From Acrocarpospora pleiomorpha (GTDB taxonomy: Bacteria > Actinomycetota > Actinomycetes > Streptosporangiales > Streptosporangiaceae): a stretch of DNA of 44,301 nucleotides. Below are positions 40,994 to 44,301 of this stretch, one piece after another. The position numbers were made by a program, and so were the translations under genes. Below the pieces are notes generated by a model that saw only the letters and a program-made list of their open reading frames with translations, made no database searches and was not told where the DNA came from. Within the stretch, counting starts at the first letter, position 1; every line of letters begins with the position of its first letter. The DNA is taken from positions 1 to 44,301 of the forward strand of contig NZ_BLAF01000082.1 of NCBI RefSeq assembly GCF_009687885.1, in the 5' to 3' direction.

Positions 40994-42118
40994 TTACGGG
41001 GAGGGAACCGCAGCCGAGATCTTGGTGAGCATTTCCTCCAGGATCGGGCCCGAGGTGCCGAAGTTCAGGCGGGCGAAACCATCTGGAGCGCCGAATATCG
41101 GGCCGGGGTTCAAACGGACCCCGGCTCGGCTTTCCAGGTGTTCGGCGGCGTTGGGGATGCCGAAGTCGAGCCAGCCCAGGTAGGTGGCGGCCGGGATCTG
41201 GTAGCGGACGTGCGGGGGGATGCGTTTGGCGATCAGCTTACGGTTGCGGTCGAGGATCGCCATGACCTCGGCCAGCCACGCGTCTCCATGCCGCCAGGCG
41301 GCGACCGTGGCTTCGACGGCGAGCACGCTGGCGGCGCCGTACAGGTGGGGTGGCTGTGCTTGGAGGGCTGCCCTGACTCCTGGGTGTCCGAGATGGGCCA
41401 CGGCGCAGTGCACGCCGCCCATGTTGAACGCCTTGCTGGCCGAGGTGATCGTGATCGTCCGATGCGGCAGCAGGGTCCCGAAGGAGATGTGTGCATCCGG
41501 CGCGAATGCCAGATCGGCGTGGACCTCATCGGCGATGACGATCATGTCGTGCCGTTCGGCGAGTTCGGCCAGGTCCTGCAGGTCGGCTCGGGTGAAACAA
41601 TGCCCCGTTGGATTGTGCGGATTGACCAGCAGCAGCACCTTGGCCCCGCCAGCGTCCGCCGGTCGCTCGAAGTGCCAGGTCTCGCCGTCGGCGATCAGCT
41701 CCAGCGGAACCGGCCGCCGGTCCATGGCCCGCAGGGTGTCCAGGAACGCGTTGTAGGTCGGGGTGTGCACCAGCACGCTGTCCCCTGGCTCGGTCATGAG
41801 ATGCAGGACGATCTGCAGAATCTGGTTCAGATTCGTGAACGACCGCACCAGGCCCGGATCCGGACGGAAGTCGTACCGGCTCTCCATCCGCTCGGCGAAC
41901 GCCTCCGCCAGCGGTCCTACGGTCGAGTCGTCCAGCCAGCCGGGATAGCCCAGATCGGTGTCCACCCTCCGCAACACGGCTTCCCGCACAGCCTCAGGCG
42001 GCGGAAAATCCATGTCCGCGACCCAGGCCGGAATCACCCCCGCCGCGACCTGCGCCCATTTGAGCCCATCCCGACCAGCAACATCAGCCAAGCTCAACTC
42101 ATCAAGTCTCCGCCTCAC
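40994..42118 (-). CDS. MalY/PatB-type PLP-dependent aminotransferase/C-S lyase
   Basis: This 374-residue fold type I PLP enzyme has VNPHNPTGHCF, IVIADEVHADL and the Schiff-base Lys229 in ITSASKAFNMGGVHCA, with the C-terminal carboxylate-binding Arg in FARLNFGTS. MalY/PatB proteins cleave cystathionine or cysteine S-conjugates (beta C-S lyases) or act as aminotransferases. The substrate is not decided. GTG 42118 is the start; TATCCT about 6 bases upstream suggests a leaderless mRNA. The nearby repeat tract upstream has no evident link. Confidence 0.92.
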   Translation of the reverse strand: MRRRLDELSLADVAGRDGLKWAQVAAGVIPAWVADMDFPPPEAVREAVLRRVDTDLGYPGWLDDSTVGPLAEAFAERMESRYDFRPDPGLVRSFTNLNQILQIVLHLMTEPGDSVLVHTPTYNAFLDTLRAMDRRPVPLELIADGETWHFERPADAGGAKVLLLVNPHNPTGHCFTRADLQDLAELAERHDMIVIADEVHADLAFAPDAHISFGTLLPHRTITITSASKAFNMGGVHCAVAHLGHPGVRAALQAQPPHLYGAASVLAVEATVAAWRHGDAWLAEVMAILDRNRKLIAKRIPPHVRYQIPAATYLGWLDFGIPNAAEHLESRAGVRLNPGPIFGAPDGFARLNFGTSGPILEEMLTKISAAVPSP

Positions 42119-42822
42119 AATTCAGGATATTTCCCCATAAACGGGCACACTATTATGAATACCGGGTAACGATCACGTCGGCCGCCCCCACCAACAGACC
42201 GCGCTCCCAAAGCCGCACGGCTACATCACCCCAAACGCGATCACCCCTTCGCTGGCTTGGGCACGCCGTTTCAGTTGATCAATTGGTGAGGCTGGATTGC
42301 GCTGGGCGACGCTGCTGTCTCGCTGGCATCGGTGCACCGCCTTGGTTGATCAACTCGCGCGGACGCACCGGCCCCAAACGAGGTCACTGCCCCGAACGAG
42401 GTCGCCGGTTCGCTGGCTTGGGCGCGCCGCTTTGGTTGATCAATTGGTGAGGCTGGATTGCGCTGGGCGACGCTGCTGTCTCGCTGGCATTGGCACACCG
42501 CCTTGGCTGGTCAACTCGCGCGGACGCACCGCCCGAAAGGGGTCACCACCCCCGAACGGGGTCGCCAATTCATCGGCTTCGGCGTGCCGTTCCAATTGAT
42601 CAAGCCGTGTGACAGGGCCACTCGAGCGATGCCATTGCTGACACCGGCTCGCCGTTTACGTGATCAAGCCGCGCGGCCACAGCACCCCAAACAAGCCACA
42701 GCCCCGGCTGCTAAGACAGCCAGGGCTGAGTGGTTCGCCGTTATGGGCACGTGGGCCTGTCTCAACGGCCCTGCCTCAATGGCCAACGGGACGAGTCCCT
42801 GGCCGAGCGGCGCCGCTTGGTG
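42119..42822. other. Intergenic region with a large tandem repeat
   Basis: About 700 bases. 42119-42247 holds the aminotransferase promoter (TATCCT, with TTATGAATA upstream). 42248-42610 is a tandem repeat. 42610-42822 shows another TGATCAAGCCG and nothing coding. Confidence 0.5.
42248..42610 (+). repeat. 161-bp tandem repeat, two full copies and a partial third
   Basis: Copies start at 42248, 42409 and about 42569 with TTCGCTGGCTTGGGC-like sequence. Each full copy has two sites built on TTGATCAA/GGTCAACT (at about 42275, 42341, 42436 and 42506) and a block GGCTGGATTGCGCTGGGCGA. Copies 1 and 2 are about 90% identical by eye. The partial third ends at AATTGATCAAGCCG. Confidence 0.85.
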
Positions 42823-43542
42823 TTACAGCTTGCGCAGGACGGCCGTGACCTTGCCGAGGACGGTGGCCTCGTCGCCGGGGATGGGCTCGTAGTTGGCGTT
42901 GTGGGGGACCAGCCAGACGTGGTTGTCCTTGCGCTTGAACGTCTTCACCGTGGCCTCGCCGTCGATCATGGCGGCCACGATGTCGCCGTTGTCGGCGACC
43001 GGCTGCTGGCGGACCACGACCCAGTCACCGTCGGCGATGGCGACATCGATCATCGAATCGCCGCTGACCTGGAGCAGGAACAGGGTGCCTTCGCCGACGA
43101 GCTGCTTCGGCAGCGCGAAGACATCCTCAATGCTCTGCTCGGCGAGAATCGGGCCACCGGCCGCGATCCGGCCGACCAGCGGCACGTAGGCGGCGGTCGG
43201 GCGATTGAAGCCCGAATCCTCCTCAGCCGCGTCCGGGTCGACCCACAGCACAGGCTCACCCGGGAGGCGCACTTCCAGCGCCCGCGGGCGATGCGGGTCC
43301 CGGCGCAGGTAGCCCTTGCGCTGAAGGGCGGTGAGCTGATGCGACACGCTGGATGTGCTGGTCAGCTGAACGGCCTCGCCGATCTCGCGCATCGACGGTG
43401 GATAGCCCCGCTGCTGAACGGAATCGCGGATCACCTCAAGGATCTTGCGCTGCCGAGGGGTGAGGCCGAGCGAGTCCCGCCGGCGCACCGCCAGGTCGCT
43501 CACGCTCTCGTCGTGCTGGCTCACCAGACCGTCGCTGTTCAC
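42823..43542 (-). CDS. lexA: LexA repressor, SOS regulator
   Basis: This 239-residue repressor has an N-terminal winged HTH (TPRQRKILEVIRDSVQQRGY; SMREIGEAVQLTSTSSVSHQ) and a C-terminal S24 autocleavage domain. The scissile Ala128-Gly129 bond is in RIAAGGPILAE, the catalytic Ser163 in SGDSMID and Lys200 in ATVKTFKR. It represses DNA-damage genes until RecA filaments trigger self-cleavage. GTG 43542 has GGGAGG about 8 bases upstream. The frame is open to 43758 without family similarity. An SOS box lies 68-83 bases upstream, so autoregulation is expected. It is divergent from a LysM gene, as in many actinobacteria. Confidence 0.97.
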   Translation of the reverse strand: MNSDGLVSQHDESVSDLAVRRRDSLGLTPRQRKILEVIRDSVQQRGYPPSMREIGEAVQLTSTSSVSHQLTALQRKGYLRRDPHRPRALEVRLPGEPVLWVDPDAAEEDSGFNRPTAAYVPLVGRIAAGGPILAEQSIEDVFALPKQLVGEGTLFLLQVSGDSMIDVAIADGDWVVVRQQPVADNGDIVAAMIDGEATVKTFKRKDNHVWLVPHNANYEPIPGDEATVLGKVTAVLRKL

Positions 43543-43609
43543 CCGGGCACCTCCCAATCCGTATTCCCAATGTCGCTCAGAGCGACGGTACCGCGATTCA
43601 AGATCATTA

Positions 43610-43625
43610 TCAAACAATTGTTCGA
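43610..43625. promoter_or_regulatory. SOS box (LexA operator)
   Basis: TCAAACAATTGTTCGA matches the actinobacterial LexA consensus TCGAACNNNNGTTCGA with one mismatch. It lies between lexA and the LysM gene. Confidence 0.85.
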
Positions 43626-43677
43626 TAGTCCTCGAAAACGTCGGTCCCGTGGTGTACAACATCGTACGGGAGTTCGA

Positions 43678-43693
43678 TCGACACCGTGTTCGA
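43678..43693. promoter_or_regulatory. Second, weaker SOS-like box
   Basis: TCGACACCGTGTTCGA has a perfect right half (GTTCGA) and a left half with two mismatches. It sits 52 bases before the LysM start, so may help control that gene. Confidence 0.4.
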
Positions 43694-43745
43694 TTCCGCG
43701 ATCTTTCTTCCAAGTTTTGATCTTCCTCGGTGGCTGGAGGTAACG

Positions 43746-44111
43746 ATGCAAGCCACAAAACCGTCCATGCGTCCCGATCCGGTCCCCAAAGTCCGATACC
43801 CCAGTCCCCCCGTGCGCCTCACCCGCCGGGGACGCATCGTCCTCATCACCTTCGTCGCCGCCCTCACCCTCCTCGTCCTCTGGTACGGCACGCGCGCCGC
43901 CGTCACCGCCTCGACCGGCCGCCCCGACCACTCCGGACTCCCCTGGGTCACCGTCCAGGAGGGCGACACCCTCTGGGAGATCGCCACCGCCGTGAGCGAA
44001 GGCAACGACCCCGGCCCAATGGTCCGCCAGATCATGAACCTCAACGGCCTCCCCGACCCACTGATCCGCCCAGGCTCCAAGCTCTACTTACCCAGCGGCC
44101 AAGCCGGCTGA
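43746..44111 (+). CDS. Small membrane-anchored LysM protein, YneA-like candidate
   Basis: This 121-residue protein has a basic N-terminus, one membrane helix (~33-52, RIVLITFVAALTLLVLWYGT) and a C-terminal LysM domain (WVTVQEGDTLWEIATAVSEG to LIRPGSKLYLPSG) that should bind peptidoglycan outside the cell. A LysM protein divergent from lexA is the arrangement of yneA-type SOS-induced division inhibitors in Gram-positive bacteria, so a division-control role is inferred. GGAGG six bases upstream fixes ATG 43746. In many actinobacteria nrdR and a B12-dependent ribonucleotide reductase follow, but they would lie beyond this window. Confidence 0.9.
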   Translation: MQATKPSMRPDPVPKVRYPSPPVRLTRRGRIVLITFVAALTLLVLWYGTRAAVTASTGRPDHSGLPWVTVQEGDTLWEIATAVSEGNDPGPMVRQIMNLNGLPDPLIRPGSKLYLPSGQAG

Positions 44112-44301
44112 CCCGAACTCGCCTCCAGGACGTGGGCCGGACGCGTACGTCTGCGACGACAGCGAGGCGAGAACTCCACCAACTTCCACGAACACGAAGC
44201 CTCAGACCGAGCGCGAGCGCGTCCGTGAACGGCTGCATGGGGAACCCCTGCCGATCCCGCGAATGCGGGAGGTTCGGGCCGAGCGCGAGCGTCCCAAAGG
44301 G
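44112..44301. other. Terminal stretch with hairpins, no gene seen
   Basis: It includes GGGGAACCCC near 44240 and TCCCGC/GCGGGA near 44255-44271, plus repeated CGAGCGCGAGCG. It may be the 5' leader of a gene outside the window. Confidence 0.35.

Noticed and set aside
42248..42610. CRISPR array
   Set aside because: Units are 161 bp with no short repeat-spacer pattern and no cas genes in the window.
42271..42892. Open frames on both strands across the 161-bp tandem repeat
   Set aside because: They simply repeat with the DNA, lack ribosome sites and have no protein-like composition.

Overview
The window is very GC-rich, with strong G/C bias at third codon positions, frequent GTG/TTG starts and leaderless-looking promoters. 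It carries actinobacterial signatures: a lexA/LysM divergent pair with a TCGAAC-type SOS box, an ECF42/DGPF pair, DUF4192 and DUF1707 proteins, a GuaB1-type enzyme, an actinobacterial ATP-dependent DNA ligase, and a two-gene set for 10-methyl-branched fatty acids. I infer a chromosomal segment of a filamentous actinomycete, plausibly Streptosporangiales-like. Genus and species cannot be read from the sequence.

Layout. 1-470 is a Pro/Gly-rich, internally repetitive stretch open in all three forward frames, probably the end of a gene outside the window. 0.9-7.2 kb holds maf, an EI24 membrane protein, a kelch-repeat lipoprotein between two 31-bp direct repeats, a DUF4326 protein with an HTH-like middle region, and a DUF4192 protein. 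7.2-9.1 kb is an ECF42 sigma factor behind its DGPF partner, with five ~43-bp tandem repeats across the junction. 9.1-9.95 kb is non-coding and repetitive. 9.95-16.0 kb contains small conserved proteins, an RlpA-like cell-wall protein, ATP-dependent DNA ligase, FKBP isomerase and GuaB1. 16.0-18.3 kb holds a GyrI-like protein, a nitroreductase and an alpha-methylacyl-CoA racemase, the last two translationally coupled.

18.3-33.0 kb is bounded by two inverted 92-bp copies (83/92 identical) of a palindromic element I do not recognise. Inside are a membrane Ser/Thr kinase, the 10-methyl fatty acid pair (tmsA/tmsB type), a helicase-nuclease remnant, a sulfotransferase, a duplicated 3' end of tmsB, a modular secreted sugar dehydrogenase, an acyl-CoA ligase divergent from a GMC oxidoreductase across a TetR-like palindrome, and two paralogous cytochrome P450s. 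The GMC gene has an apparent one-base frameshift near its end. Together with the racemase just outside, the region suggests formation, activation and oxidation of methyl-branched lipids, but this is inference.

33.0-44.3 kb holds a membrane protein with a long repetitive disordered N-terminus; a compact leuS preceded by a Leu-Leu-Leu leader peptide and terminator, which looks like a transcription attenuator; a secreted GH5 glycosidase with three near-identical FN3 modules and a CBM2; a MalY/PatB-type aminotransferase; a 161-bp tandem repeat tract with TTGATCAA palindromes; and the lexA/LysM pair. No rRNA, tRNA, CRISPR array or intact insertion sequence was found. The most unusual items are the 92-bp element pair, the leuS attenuator, the sigma/DGPF junction repeats and the partial tmsB duplication.
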